DNA from: Cheiracanthium punctorium
Taxonomy: Eukaryota; Arthropoda; Arachnida; Araneae; Cheiracanthiidae
Assembly (NCBI GenBank): GCA_038373885.1
Contig: JAWZYV010013268.1
Span: forward strand, 1-64,000
Reading direction: 5' to 3'
Length of the DNA stretch: 64,000 nucleotides
Translations under genes and position numbers: made by a program
The notes under the pieces: generated by a model
The model's input: the letters and a program-made list of their open reading frames with translations, nothing else
What the model was told of the DNA's origin: nothing
The model's database searches: none
In this document: piece by piece, positions 34,346 through 46,878 of the stretch
Numbering within the stretch: position 1 is the stretch's first letter
Layout of the letters: each line of letters starts with the position of its first letter

Positions 34346-35865
34346 GAATATCCTGACTTTGAAGGATTACAATTATTAAACAGTTAACAGCCTTTCTAGA
34401 CACGTGAATCAAAAACCATATTTTAAAGTTAAGGTCGTCTGTCTACCAGAAGAACTCCCTCGGGCTTCGTAATTCGAGGGGAGCTCTTTCCTGAGACAGC
34501 CATGCATTTGATCATCGTGACCGCCTTCCAACAGCTATAGTCAAGGAAGGTAAGGTTTGAGGGTTTGACTTCCTCCGATTCTAGAATATATCAGACTGGC
34601 ATGTTTTCTCATTTCGTTGAAGAAATACAGTCCTTCGGAGCTGGGTCATGAGAAGGAGGAGTTCAAGTAGTTTGAGCCTTAGCTCAGATCTAAGTTTTTG
34701 GTGGAAGGTCACAGGGAGCTTTTAAAGATTTACACATTTTAAAACGTTGCGTTTCATTTCATTTGTCCCAAAACGTTGTAATTTCTTTAATTTTAGATTT
34801 GTTGCCTTTCACATTTGGAGTATAATTTCTATGAACAGCTTATAATATCCATAACGATAAAATAAAGTTATAATTTAGGGTTTTTAAAATATTTGTTTCA
34901 CTTAAGAGAAAAGCAAGCCATCGTTTCTAACAGGTTTCAGAACTACAATTCCATTCCCAATATTAATCCATAGTAGTTTAATATCTTATTTAGTAAAGCG
35001 CTTGTATTTTTTTTTCCGTGCAGTTTAATGACATTTCCAGATGGGTATCTGTGACATACAAAGCTTCTTTTTATGCACATCTATACTTCTAATACCTTAT
35101 ACTTCTAAAATTTTCGTGCAATTTTTCCTAACTAAAAAAAGTACCATTGACATCACAGTGCTATTTATGAACAAAAAAGGAAAAAAAAACCAAGGTATAA
35201 AATAGTTTATATTCAACTAAACTTGGAACTCCACTTGAAGCTGATGAATGATGGAAAATCTCTGACAACTTGAAAGTAATTAGTGATCCGAAGATCGTTT
35301 ATGGATTCCTGGAAGTGCTTAGCGAATTCATCACTGAGAGTGCCGGAGATAAATGATCGATTTAATCAAACTTCATTATCACCGCAGATTCAATCAATCT
35401 AGACTCAGATTAGACACGCTAATGTCTAAGATTGTTTCGCTATTAACAGCGACAACGTTTGTAGGACAATGCAGATGTACGACATTGTAGATACAGTTTT
35501 TATAGGGCTACAAAGAAGCATTCTTATACATTGCGGCCTATACACCCATATCATTTTATGTGCACTAGCGTATGAATACTACATAGGACTGAGTTGAATA
35601 AAACTGCTTTAAGTGCTTGGTAAAGATCAAGTATTCAGGAAGTCGAGAAGAATCACTCATGATTTTTTTGCATTAAGTTTGAAAAAATAATTTTTGAACA
35701 AGATTTTTAATGACAAATCACTGGTGTCTAAACAATGGATTTATAATTCTTATATTTTAAGAATTTCATAGTGTTTTTTTTTTTTTTTTTCAAGAAAGAC
35801 ATAAAACAAACCACACTCTTTGGAGTGCGAATTTCAAAATACCCCGAAATTAAATTTTAGACATT
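34346..35865. other. No gene recognised
   Basis: A GC-richer patch at 34430-34730 has no long frame. The rest is AT-rich with a poly-T tract at about 35774-35790. Nothing further was supported. Confidence 0.5.
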
Positions 35866-35869
35866 CATG

Positions 35870-36470
35870 CGTGTTACATTTTAGCGCAAGAATTCTGTAG
35901 ATATCTCTTTTTGTTAGAGATATGAAGAGGGGTGTGTGAAAATGACGTTTTGCTCTTTACTTTACATGGGTTACGAACTTCGCAAAATCATTCTTCTCGA
36001 GCACCTACATTACAAACCTCACATTTACGCCAAATTTAATATTATTAGCGTCAGCAATTTCGACTTGGCAAAATATTGACTTACGAAATAAAAAGGCATT
36101 ACTTTACGGTCCCCTAATACGTTTATCTGTATTCGTGTAAGTAAAGGTGAAGTATAGTTAGAATATGCCTGGCTAGGATTTTAAAACAGTTTTTGTAAAC
36201 GATTTTAATATAGATTTCAAATTTGAAGTAGTATTTTATGGAACAAGAAAAACAAATACAACAGATTCGCGGATTATGATGCACATTCCAAACAGTATTT
36301 TAAAAAATCAAGTATAATTAGAATATGCCTAACGAATATTGTAAAATAGTTTTTGTAGGTGATGAAATCTAAAACAAAAGTATATTGAATATTTATTTAC
36401 TTATTTTTTCATTTGTATTAGTTGGTTTAACAATATCCATTCCTTGCGATTTACGGGTACTTCAGCTAGT
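35870..36470 (-). mobile_element. Helentron/HINE-like family B, 5' fragment in reverse
   Basis: From 36470 downwards the minus strand reads ACTAGCTGAAGTACCCGTAA, GGAATGGATATTGTTAAACC and GGCATATTCTAACTATACTT, matching 60113-60165 and 60512-60770 of the large copy. At 35865-35955 a core repeat unit (GCAAGAATTCTG, ATATCTCTTTTTG, GATATGAAGAGGGG) appears in the opposite orientation, so an internal inversion has occurred. The 3' end is missing. Confidence 0.6.
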
Positions 36471-37288
36471 AGCTCAAAAGTATATAGTGTAGAAGTATCC
36501 TAAAAATTTTTAAAGATGTGACTTTTTATTTTGTTTGTTTTAAAGTTGCTCTACAACATCAGACGATTGTGGTATTTTTTCTTTTTAAGTCAACCAAGTC
36601 AGTGAAAATTTTTAACTGCTTTCTACCAAGAGTCTCAGAGTACAGAGGGATAATAGTATTTTGTCAAATATATATACAAGATAATAAGTATCTCATAAGT
36701 ATGCAAGAGAGAAGTGCGCACTTAAAAATGCTGTGACGTAACCAGAAAGTTAATGGAGAGTTTTCGAATTTAATTTCAAACTTTAACACTAAATAACCGA
36801 ATATTAATTTTCCTGAACTTTACGTTTTCTAAGCCCAGTTTCAATTTAATATTTTAGATTTTATTAAATAGAGTCTGTCCCAGTTAACTTCATACATAAA
36901 TGGTCTCTCCGCCTTCACCCTATTAATTAAGTCCGTTTCAGTTTATAATCTGATGCAGCTGAACAATTTTGAGCCGATGCCTTATTTAAGAGAAAAATAA
37001 TACGACAATCCAAGCATGAAAGCAATTTGAGAGATTTTCGAATGAAATACGAAAACAATTTTGAGAATACAATTCCTTTGCGTATTAAACTGTAGAACTG
37101 TTCACGTGTCGGCCTTTCTCAATCGTGAAAATTATAATTATAGAGAACACAGAATGTGTTATTGTTTGTCAGTCAATGGGGCATTTTTTGCGAGTAGTTT
37201 TGGGACGATATATAAACAGTGCGAGATCACATTAAGCAATACTGCAAAGATAGAATTCTTTCTCTTCGTGTATGGGATATTCTATAAT
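36471..37288. other. No gene recognised
   Basis: AT-rich; frames at 36518-36736 and 37061-37300 have no recognisable domain. Confidence 0.5.
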
Positions 37289-37477
37289 TTAACCCTTTGA
37301 GGCGCAACCCTTTCCCAATGCGAAAAAAAGGGCAGTCGTTGCCAATTTTTCAAAATGGTCACGATTATTTTTAACATCACTGACATCTGTTGAAAAATGG
37401 AAGAATGCGAGAACAGCTGGATGGATTGCCCAATGCAGAAAAAAGGGCAGCCGTTGCCATCGCTCGACTTAACTACC
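37289..37477. mobile_element. TTAA element P1, rearranged partial copy
   Basis: TTAA at 37289-37292, then CCCTTTGAGGCGCAACCCTT as in copy 1. After CAGTCGTTGCCAA it jumps to an inverted piece of the right-hand unique part (AAAATGGTCACGATTATTTT, GAAGAATGCGAGAACAGCTG). It then runs back into the left arm (GGGCAGCCGTTGCCATCGCT) and stops at AACTACC. The 3' terminus is absent. Confidence 0.75.
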
Positions 37478-38560
37478 CGTGTTTTATGAGAAAATGCACT
37501 TTAGAAGACAATTACCTTAGAAGCGTTTGAATAGATATGTAAATTCTACTACCTTGATAATATACTGGCATGCATTTTCACATTACTTAAATATATTTTC
37601 ATTTACTGTTTTGCAAAAGTTCGAATCATGCTTACTGGATTCATAAAATTTTTTGACAGTATTAAAAAATTTTCTATAAACATACAATTCGCCTAAGAAT
37701 GTATAAAATGCATGTTTATATTTAACTCACGAAATCTAGAATAATGAAATTAAATAGAACTGCTAATATGAATTTTTTTATTCTTTATTATTTTACAGGA
37801 GCATCAAAAAGAATTTCAATACATTATAGAGTCTTTGGAAGTTTAGAGATATTCATCCATTTCATGTACAACACGTAAGCATAAAGATGCTTATAACAGC
37901 TAATTCTTTCAATTTGAAGGATGGCAGTATCATTTAAAATTCTTTTACTGAGTCTTGCAAAATTGCATGAATAATAGCACGGATAATAACACAGCTTGTT
38001 TGAAACAGTGCGCAGCATCTCGGCAACTTGCCACATATTGATAGACCGCCGAATTTGGCCTTAAAAATTAAAAAAAATAAAATAAAAGGAAGACAATTAT
38101 GTTGGAAAGCGTTCTATAATCAAGGTGTTCGCATGACTTATCTTACTTGTTAGTATAGTATTACTTTACGCAGTCTTACTTTTGAAGGAAATGCAGACTG
38201 GGGTTTCTTAATAAATGTAACGCAAAGAACTTATCTTGCTTTTCCGTGCAGTTTTGCTGAAGCCCAAAGATTTGGGATACTGAAGGATACTACCTTCCAT
38301 GTCGAACTACCTATTTGGTTTAAAGCCTGCTACAGTCCCTGAAGTGTCATACCATCTTGGAAAACCCACGAATAGTGTTACCAACCGTCCCGCGAGAGGT
38401 GGGACGTCCCATTTCTAAAGCTTTAGAGTACATGTCCAGCGAAAAGTGTGTGCGGGACACCAACTGTCCCGTTTTTTAAATAGGATAGGTAATTTAAAAA
38501 TTTGATTAAGTTATAATGATCTCAGAAGAGATTTTAAGATTTAAGATCCGTTCCTAATAT
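37478..38560. other. No gene recognised
   Basis: AT-rich. At 38372-38475 CCGTCCCGCGAGAGGTGGGA and GCGGGACACCAACTGTCCCG form related GC-rich phrases but no clean inverted repeat. Confidence 0.45.
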
Positions 38561-38561
38561 G

Positions 38562-39190
38562 TCTACAACAAAAATCGATAGAATTATGCGGTAAACTGTA
38601 CGTTTATTAGTAAAACTGTAAAAATGAAGCACTAAAGTTTAGAAAGTTTAGTTACGAAAATAGTCAACAGATGGCGCTCTGCGTTGAAAACTCTTTCTCT
38701 GAAAGCATTAAAAAAAAAAAAAAAAAGCAATAAAGTGCAGCAGTCTTTGCAATCAGAATACAATTTTTTCAAAGTGTTCACCGTTCGAAACAATGAGGTG
38801 GCGTAAACGAACAATGAAATTTGACATCACGCCACGGTTTTGAAAACTGCGACGTGTTGCCGTAGGACAGTGTTGTAATCGGTGAAATTCCAGTACCAAA
38901 AACACACGTTCCTCAATGGAATACATTACTTCACTTTCTACGCTAGCCTCTTTTCACTATCCAACAGTCGTACTGATCGCTTAGACTTCGAAGCACATTT
39001 TAAAGACTATTGATAAGTCATTGCGATTACAGCGCCATCTGTGGACGATTTTCCTAACTAAATTTTGTAAACTTTTGTGCGCCATTTTTACAGTTTCTAA
39101 TAAACGTACAGTTTACCGCATAATTCTATCGATCTTTGTTGTAGAGATATTTAATTTTGAAATCAGGGCTTATTCGCGGATCACCCTGTA
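38562..39190. mobile_element. MITE with about 63-bp inverted arms
   Basis: The left arm (38562-38625: TCTACAACAAAAATCGATAG, TGCGGTAAACTGTACG, TTTATTAG) is complementary to 39082-39146 with few mismatches. CAGATGGCGCTCTG near 38670 and CAGCGCCATCTGTGG near 39030 are also inverted. The right end reads GGATCACCCTGTA with TA, while the left outermost part is eroded. Probably Tc1/mariner-related. A poly-A tract lies at 38709-38726. Confidence 0.6.
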
Positions 39191-41904
39191 TATATAAGCA
39201 GTGATAATTTATACCTCATGCTCATGACCATCAGAAGGGGGCACCTATGAGGAACTAGCCTAGTTCACGTCCAACAATCTATCCACCGCTGTTTGCTTGA
39301 TTGTTTTAACTTTTGTTAACTATGTTGCATGTATAATTATGCCAAGGTAGTAAACATGATATTAAAGTGTAAAAATTAAATCTGATTTTAATTGTGTTTC
39401 TCGCCTTCCTGTAATAAATAAGCTGGATCTCGCTTTTTTCCCCCTCCAAGTCCGAATTTTATCGCGAATAGTCCGTGCATATAGGTTAGCAAGCCTACCG
39501 CTCCAGGCTCGGGCACAGCAAAAGAGCGGTTTTTCTTAATTTTATAGAATTTTACATCATAAATTCTGGGATTACATTAATAATATACATTAAATAAATT
39601 GCTTATGAGAACGTGAATGTCTGTGTGGTATAGCTTTCACGCTCTAATTTTTAACATAGTAAGTGTAGGATTCATGGATATAGTTTCTGACAAGATATTT
39701 TTATGGACTATTATATATCCTTATATCCTTTAGAATAGAAATTTTGGTACCTACGTGTTAGACCTCCGACTGCGCTATATTTCTACGGCCAATTTTGTTT
39801 TTTTGTTGCGAAGTTTAAAATGCTGACAAATGCTAGAATTAGCCGTCGTGTAAGATAAATAAATGATATTTATGAAATTGGAGACCGAGTATTGAGAAAT
39901 TTTTTTCTGTAACTGATACTAAATCGTATTAAGTAGACATTTTTGAGGGAGAAAAAGGTCGATGGAATCATACGTAAGTACCAAAACTGAGAATATCGTG
40001 ATCGACAATATAATGTTTCATAATGATACAATTTTCAATTTATTGTTTTCTTTGAGAAGAAATGGGTTCTGAGTAAACCAATGTTTGACGAAAGTCCATT
40101 TTTTCTAATCATTTCTCTATCATGGTATCCATTAAAAATGAACTAAACTTGAAATTCTATGTCTTGAAAATAGCTGCCATTTGAAAAGCATCCGAAGAAT
40201 AGATGGTTTATTTTAAGCATCTCGAGTTTATCTTAATGTGTTTCGCATATTCCGAGGCAGCCTGCATACGCATATTCCACTGCATTCCAGTGTCATTATT
40301 GGGGCCCCCTTTTGATCGCAGTGGCAGGCTAGCTGTCGCAAAATGTGGCGAACAATGCTCTAATCGATAGTATCGATTCTGTTTCAACCGAGAAGCAAAA
40401 TGACTGGAGCGCAAGTCTTGACTTGAACATAATGTGTTTCTTTGCAGTTAGTTTCATAAGTTATAGCGGGAAAAGACTTTCTTTTATTTATATATATTTT
40501 TTTTACTTATTTTTTTTTTCGTTCTGGACAGCTTGTATCGGTGACTGAATGGAGTTTCGCCAACTCTGCCGGAATGATCCATTTACGTAAGAGAAGAAAC
40601 AAGTAGAAGGAATGGCTGCGATATTATTCTTTGTTATTTTGGCAACACGGAAGAAAAAGAGGTAGATCTGTAGTTTTATCAACGCGATGGTAAACAGAGG
40701 GTGACATTTTCGATTTCGCCTATGAGGGATTGTTGTTCTATTTTTTTTTTTTTTTTTTTCTCTCGCTCTCTTGCTCATGTTAGATCTTCGAATATGTATG
40801 TGTGTGTTTTCAAGAAATCTCGGGTATGACTATTTTTATGTGAAGAGAATAGTTCATTGATTTTTCTTACTCAAATATTAAGAATGGGCATTGCTTTTGT
40901 TTATATGAGAAAATATATTAGATACTTCACAAATTCTGAAACTTAGCTTGTGAGTCAATCATCGCGGATTTTATAAATGATGGAACCATTTTTTTTTTAT
41001 TTAGAATGGTTTAATCCCTTCATAAATGGTAGGGTTGGAGGAATGCACTGTATAATTTGGATAAAAAGCAAACTATTCTACATTGTCAATCTCTTTTTTA
41101 ATTTGAAGATAAATATCTCATTTTATTAAAAAACACACCTCACATTGTACTGACATCAGCATCCAAATTTCTGTATCTAAAACAATAAATCCTGCTAAAA
41201 ATATATAAAAATTATAAAGAATTAAGTAGAACACAGGCCAGTGAAACACTTTTTTACAAAAGGAAGTGGATGATTTCCACTTCATGCACAAGTTAATATT
41301 CACAAAAGGGTTGAAATGTTAGTCAAATTTCATAATTATATTACATGGACAATAAATTTATTCCACTAATTATTCATGATTCAAAACAAAATGCAGTATA
41401 CATTTATCAATTTCAGTAAAAGCGTTAGCAAAGAAGCTACGAACTTTCAGCAAATTGTGATGCAAAAAGTGCCATTTTGCTTCAAATAAACGATGAATGG
41501 TATATTTCCATATCGCGGAAAGATTGGTGAAGTATTGTTACACAAAAGCGTCTCGAAAAGACGCTGCTGAAAGGCATGACCACAAAAAGGTAGATTGAGG
41601 CCATTCCGTTATGACCTAGAAAGGCGTCAGTTCCCGAATTCGTCTTGCTACTGGCCATCTGCATCGAATATTACCCCGATCCCAATTGGCAGTTGGTGTA
41701 AGTTAGCTGAAGAAATGAATGTCCAACAACTGCAATCAGTGCTTGTTCTTTCTGAGAGAGATGGAGGGAGATTAGAATTTGTAGACTATACTGAAGACTG
41801 ATTGTGCTGTTCTCCATTTATAGCTTCTACTGTCCTGTTTATTCTGATAATTGTTCTTTTAACAGTTATCTTGCAAAATGCAGCTTGAAAGAACCATGTG
41901 CTTT
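39191..41904. other. No gene recognised
   Basis: Poly-T at about 40740-40760 and other homopolymers. The plus frame 41595-41801 ends WCKLAEEMNVQQLQSVLVLS then ERDGG and is of ordinary composition, but it is unrecognised and has no partner exon. The remainder is AT-rich. Confidence 0.45.
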
Positions 41905-41905
41905 A

Positions 41906-42191
41906 CAGTGCAATGTAAAATAGTGTAACCCCCCCCAGCTAGTCATTGTTAATATAAAAACACTAAAATTGTTAACTACAGTAAAAATATAATAAACATA
42001 AACAATGTCTCTTCAGAAGGATTATCGATAAATGTACTCTATGAGTCAGAATCTTATGGAGTACATTCTGCAATTTTCCCTCTGAAGAAACGTTACTTAT
42101 TTTTATTATATTTTTATTGTACTTTGCAATTTTAGTGTTTTTATATTAACAATGACCTGCTGGTGGGATTAAACCATTTTACATTACACTA
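41906..42191. mobile_element. MITE with about 110-bp inverted arms
   Basis: The left arm (41906-42020: CAGTGCAATGTAAAATAGTG, TCATTGTTAATATAAAAACA, CTAAAATTG, TCTCTTCAGAAGG) is complementary to the right arm (42077-42191) with a few mismatches. A run of C (41929-41936) lies in the left arm. TA bases adjoin both ends. The central 55 bp is unpaired. No coding frame. Confidence 0.75.
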
Positions 42192-42315
42192 TATATACAC
42201 AAAGAATATTACTGGAAAAATGGCATACCCCGCAGGGAAAAAAAACTACATATATCAGAATCAGAGAGCCAAAACAATATGAAATTCGAAATACAATGAA
42301 CCAAATTATACCAGA

Positions 42316-42612
42316 ATGAATGGAATGGAAATTATAGTCTCTGGGACATTCTTTAGGGGCCATACCCAGAAGATTATAATTAAAGACGACAAAATCGAAG
42401 GATTTCGGTTGTGTGGCATATCAAAAGAGATATTCACCCCTTTGATTATGCTCTGTCCTACTATAGAAAAACAAGAAAATAAATGCATAATTAATTTGAT
42501 AGCGAAACAATTGAAAAACACTGCTAAACAGACATACCCAACAGGAACAATGCAAATCACATGGCATGAGACAGCAAATTTTGTTGTAGAAGTTGCCAAA
42601 ATCAAGAGGTGA
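42316..42612 (+). CDS. Unrecognised 98-codon open frame, doubtful
   Basis: The frame encodes a mixed-composition, mildly basic peptide with a central FTPLIMLCPTIEKQENKC segment. It is not low-complexity, unlike most frames here. The opposite strand is also open over the same interval, which weakens the case. TTCTTTAG before GGGCC (about 42350) and AGAG|GTGAAA at its 3' end (about 42608) could be splice sites, making this an internal exon of about 260 bp. No family is recognised and no neighbouring exon is seen. Confidence 0.2.
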   Translation: MNGMEIIVSGTFFRGHTQKIIIKDDKIEGFRLCGISKEIFTPLIMLCPTIEKQENKCIINLIAKQLKNTAKQTYPTGTMQITWHETANFVVEVAKIKR

Positions 42613-42617
42613 AACAC

Positions 42618-43560
42618 CGGTGTTGCCAGAATTCGAATGTGTAATAGTAGAATTAATATTATAAAAGTGTTGCCAGAAACAGTAGTGTAAAATTATTTGA
42701 CAGTGTTAACATACAGGTATATTAATTAAATTAAAATTATAATTATTGAATAATAATAAATAGATGGTATAGCCAATTAAATATTAATAAAATTATTGTA
42801 TTTAAAACTCTAATGAATATATGTACTAGCTAAATACATTGTTTATTTTTCAGAAAATTATTCTAATATTGAGAGAGAATACTTAAAAACTAAAATTAGA
42901 ATTAAAAAATGTATAGTCACTGAATAGGAACCCCGTTTCCACCCACCCCCTCCAAACATATATATGCATGCATATGCACATCCGGAGTATTTTTTATATA
43001 TTTTACTCTTTTTTTCTTTTTTATAATAGTAAGAAAAGCTTCCTCCTCCCGACCCATCCATACAATTACAACCTTAAAAACAAACCCCACCCAACCTCCA
43101 ATACATATATATGTGTGTGTGTCTGTTAGTTTGCTTGACTTCAAAATAAGATATACAGTACAATACAATTGAAAGGTCGTGGATACAAAATTTGTGGTCT
43201 GGTAACTTAGATACATCTAGTACCTAATTTTTTGTTTTTGCAGTCAATTATAGCTATCAAGGATTGCTACAAAAGCTTCTTACGATTAAAAAAGGAATAG
43301 ATAATGCAAAGGAATTTTATGAAAAGTTTTATTCCTTACACAACCAAAAATATATGAAAATAAAATAAATCTCTATCTTCTGTTCAAATAAAAGTTATGC
43401 CATTTTTATTTATAGAGGGAAGTGACAGCAGATCAGACTTGGGGAAAGGATATAGGCCATTAAAAATGCCTCTTGTGAAAAAGGAATCTCTGTATTGTAT
43501 ATCTGAATACAAACTTAAAAAGCTTCCTAAATATTAAAGATGGTTATTAATTAGACAGGT
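42618..43560. other. No gene recognised
   Basis: AT-rich with short TA/TG simple sequence at about 43107-43122. The minus frames at 42858-43216 are Tyr/Gly-rich and read through simple sequence. Confidence 0.5.
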
Positions 43561-44162
43561 TTAAAGCTTCAAAACTTCACCTTAGGGATGAAAAAATGGT
43601 TAGAGCTCTAAATTCCATATCTTTGCCGTTTTTGTTGCTACGTGTACCCTTAACAAACTATAAAGAGATCGGTTAATTTTTCTTGTACTAAAACAAAACT
43701 TAAAGAAAAAAGTTTATCTACTTTTATCAAATTCCAATCATCCCATTGTAACTGAAGAAAAGTTTTGTTTATTCAAGCCAAATTCTTCATATAGCAAATT
43801 ATTTAGGATTTATTTGTTTTTTTAATCACAAAGCTTCATGTGTTTTTTTTAATTTAAAGCATTTGTTTTTTTAGCAACATTTGTTTTATAATTTAAAGCT
43901 TCAAAACTTCACCTTAGGGATGAAAAAATGGTTAGAGCTCTAAATTCCATATCTTTGCAGTTTTTGTTGCTACGTGTACCCTTAACAAACTATAAAGAGA
44001 TCGGTTAATTTTTCTTGTACTAAAACAAAACTTAAAGAAAAAAGTTTATTTACTTTTATCAAATTCCAATCATCCCATTGTAACTGAAGAAAAGTTTTGT
44101 TTATTCAAGCCAAATTCTTCATATAGCAAATTATTTAGGATTTATTTTTTTTTTAATCACAA
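43561..44162. repeat. Near-identical direct duplication, period 332 bp
   Basis: A segment of about 270 bp at 43561-43832 is repeated at 43893-44162 with only about three differences seen by eye (TTGCCG/TTGCAG, TTATCTAC/TTATTTAC, and T-run length). A 60-bp spacer containing a partial TTTAAAGC repeat separates them. The duplication is recent compared with everything else in the area, or else an assembly artefact. No coding frame. Confidence 0.9.
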
Positions 44163-44228
44163 GTCGTACACGTTTTATTATGTGACGTAATATGTAGAAG
44201 AAAAACGAGTAGGAGAACTGAATCCACT

Positions 44229-44488
44229 GCTTCACCATGGCACTGTGGTTATGTCACTGAAAATGGTAGACGGACGAAGCGGGTTCGGGTCCCATTGCGC
44301 GTCCGTCGACCTAACCGTTCGGAGTTTTCCGTGGTTTTCTACGAAACTTAGCGTAAATATGGGTTAGGACCCCTTAGAAAGCCCCCTCCCGGAGGACATA
44401 CCGTAATGTGTTGTCCTACCAACGAGGATTTATAAGCTGGATTTCGATCCAAGCACACAAATACGATATGCCTGTTCACAATAACAAC
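44229..44488 (+). mobile_element. SINE family S1, full-length, tRNA head present
   Basis: CACTGTGGTTATGTCACTGA (A-box region) is followed by GCGGGTTCGGGTCCCATTGC (B box GGTTCGGGTCC). The family body follows (GACCTAACCGTTCGGAG, GCGTAAATATGGGTTAGGAC), then TCGATCCAAGCACACAA and an AACAACAA tail. Flanks AACTGAATCCACT (44216-44228) and AACTGAATGCACT (44489-44501) match at 12 of 13 positions. Confidence 0.88.
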
Positions 44489-44787
44489 AACTGAATGCAC
44501 TAAATGATGCGTGCGACAATTTTATGAATGAAAATGAATTATTTGAAAAATAAAATTACCTTGCATTTCATTATTAAATTGTTTGAGAGGTATTTTGTGC
44601 TATTAGAATGTTTTTTGTTTAATATTTACACCGTCATATAAAATAAAGGTTTCAAACACAAAAGCATTAATAACGGGTGTCTCTGTTTTTGCAACAAAAT
44701 TTGACACAGATATATGCGTATTTTATTATGGGAGGAAGCATATAGTGACCATAACAATATAAAAAAGGGGAATTGCGAATTAATATA
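44489..44787. other. No gene recognised
   Basis: AT-rich DNA between a SINE and a Tc1 remnant. Nothing seen. Confidence 0.5.
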
Positions 44788-45254
44788 CAGGTTACATCAG
44801 AAACGGTCTAATCATGAAGTACTGTTACACTTCTTGAAAGGCCAATTTAATATACATCTTCTTTATGAGGTCTTGTCGTGAGCGCTTTGGGAATTGATGT
44901 CGTTGAAAGCTGTGTGAGGTTTTATAGGGATGCCGCAGCTATTTACGTCCTTTGTATAGAGCGATAGTGTGAGGCTACACAGAAATCATATTGTGGATCA
45001 TCTTCTTGAATAAGAATATTCGCAGCAGAGAGATAGAACATTGCATCTCCGGATCTCAATCCTATGGAACATGTTTGGGATGGTCTAGAAAGGCCATTGC
45101 TGACATGCACGACTCTTCCAGGACACTGCAAGTGTTAATAGCCTCTGTAAATGGTATTTATTTGCTCATCCGGGAAAGGCAGCCACACACTATATTAAGC
45201 GGATTTTTCACGAGATATAATGCAACTTGATTTGACCGTTTTTGATACATCCTG
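44788..45254 (+). mobile_element. Internally deleted Tc1-like element
   Basis: CAGGTTACATCAGAAACGGT (44788) and the inverted right end ACCGTTTTTGATACATCCTG (ending 45254) are diverged terminal repeats with TA nearby. The interior encodes only the C-terminal part of a Tc1 transposase, with stops and frameshifts. It belongs to a different lineage from the intact element at 11659. Confidence 0.75.
44940..45140 (+). pseudogene. Tc1 transposase C-terminal fragment
   Basis: At about 45046-45095 the plus strand reads SPDLNPMEHVWDGLER, the signature around the third catalytic acid (E in PMEHVWD) of DD34E transposases, then a basic tail and two stops. Upstream, in a shifted frame and interrupted by a stop, HIVDHLLE then EYSQQRD corresponds to the segment that normally precedes the motif. 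The first two catalytic aspartates are missing. Confidence 0.8.
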
Positions 45255-45258
45255 TGTA

Positions 45259-46875
45259 TTAACTAAGAATTCGCCTTTTTTACTGTTATGTTGTTGTACA
45301 TGATTTTTCCCATAATTGTACATATCTGTGCCAAATTTTGTTACAATAATCCGAGTATATATCAGTTGTTAGATTTTGCGTTTGTAGTTTTGGACAACAT
45401 ATGTTTTCTAAGTTTCAACGGGAAAAAAAAAGATAAAACATGTCGTTTTCTTTCAAGGCAAGCGCGATAAAGAATTCTAGATTCTTTTCTACGTAGAGAT
45501 CTGCAATCGCACACAACAATGGCCGGCAGAATCATTCGTTTGCAAGTAGCACCGCTGCCCCCCCTTTTCTGCATTTAACGGTTAAAATTTATAGCCAGAA
45601 TTTCCTTCTTTACATGCTTGCGTATCGATCACACACTGGACTTTTGCCAGAGATGTTCGAATGTTGCGTAATGTCTGAGAAGCGAAAAGGAGAGAAAGAA
45701 AAGAAAACGGAAAAAAAAAATGGCAGAGAGGAAGTGAAGATGAGTGATATTTTTCTTTGTTACATGGGAAAATATCACAAAAAAAAATTGCTCAGGCGAT
45801 AATAACAGAGAGACGAATGCAGTGGCAACTCTTTTCCCTTTTTTTTTCTGCTTCTGTTTTCGCAGTGGCTCATGTTATTGAGTCTCACTCTCGAAGAAAA
45901 GGGCTTTTTGAGTCTGTGTTCTAGGATTTTAGCATAAAGCTGTGAGAAATGGAATGGTATTTATCATAACGCTTTGGAATGTGCTGGAATTATTCCTTCA
46001 AAAAGTTGAACAGGAACGGATTCTACTTTTCTTCAACTTGATTTGTTTATTTTTATTTTTGTTTATTTATTTTTTTTTTTTTGCCGTGCGCCAATCCCAG
46101 TGTCGATGCCATCTGCAACTGAAAAGAACTGCACATGATTCCGGAGCCGTGAAACTTTCTGAAAAGGAGTCAAAATAAAGATTTACGTCACAGAATATCG
46201 TGGTCGAGGTTTTCCTGAACATTTCTAATCTAATTCACGGAATTTCGGAATTAAGCGCTTTCTTGAAGCCGATCATTGGATAATCTGTGATTTTTCAGCG
46301 ACACTGACTGTTTTATTTTTATACCCCACTGTAATTAATTTATTTTAGACAATTTCAATAAAATTGGACCGTTGATAAATATAGTTCAACTTTTCCCCAT
46401 AAAAATGGTGCTGAAATGGCTTTAACCTTTCGATGGAGAAAGGTTTTCCCATGATTTGGCTTGCAGTGTTTCTCCATAGAGAGATTGCAGCTAATTTACC
46501 GCTAGAGTTGCCAACTGCTACAGAATATAAGTAACAACTTCTTTTAAACAGTTATTTTTAACTTGAATTATAGCAAATTTTCGGAGATAAATGCTTTGGT
46601 TGATTGCCATTTCGAAAAAATATTTTTAAAGAATGGTTACTTTTTACAAATATTTTATTCCGGTGCAGTTGGAAACTCTGTTTACCACCATCTTACGGTG
46701 AAATGTTGTATTACTTCTATTAATAGTAGGCTGACACTGTTATAGCACTAACGTGACGTTAATAAAATATCATGTGCCAAAAGCTGGGTTATTTTTGACA
46801 TATGATATAACTGGTAGAATTCATGATCGTGGAGTTACTTCCAGGACTTGTCCAAGTGCATACTTTAAAGTCTAG
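45259..46875. other. No gene recognised
   Basis: Frames at 45288-46178 are Lys/Glu- or Phe-rich low-complexity, and poly-T lies at 46069-46081. No element ends were supported. Confidence 0.5.
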
Positions 46876-46878
46876 TGC

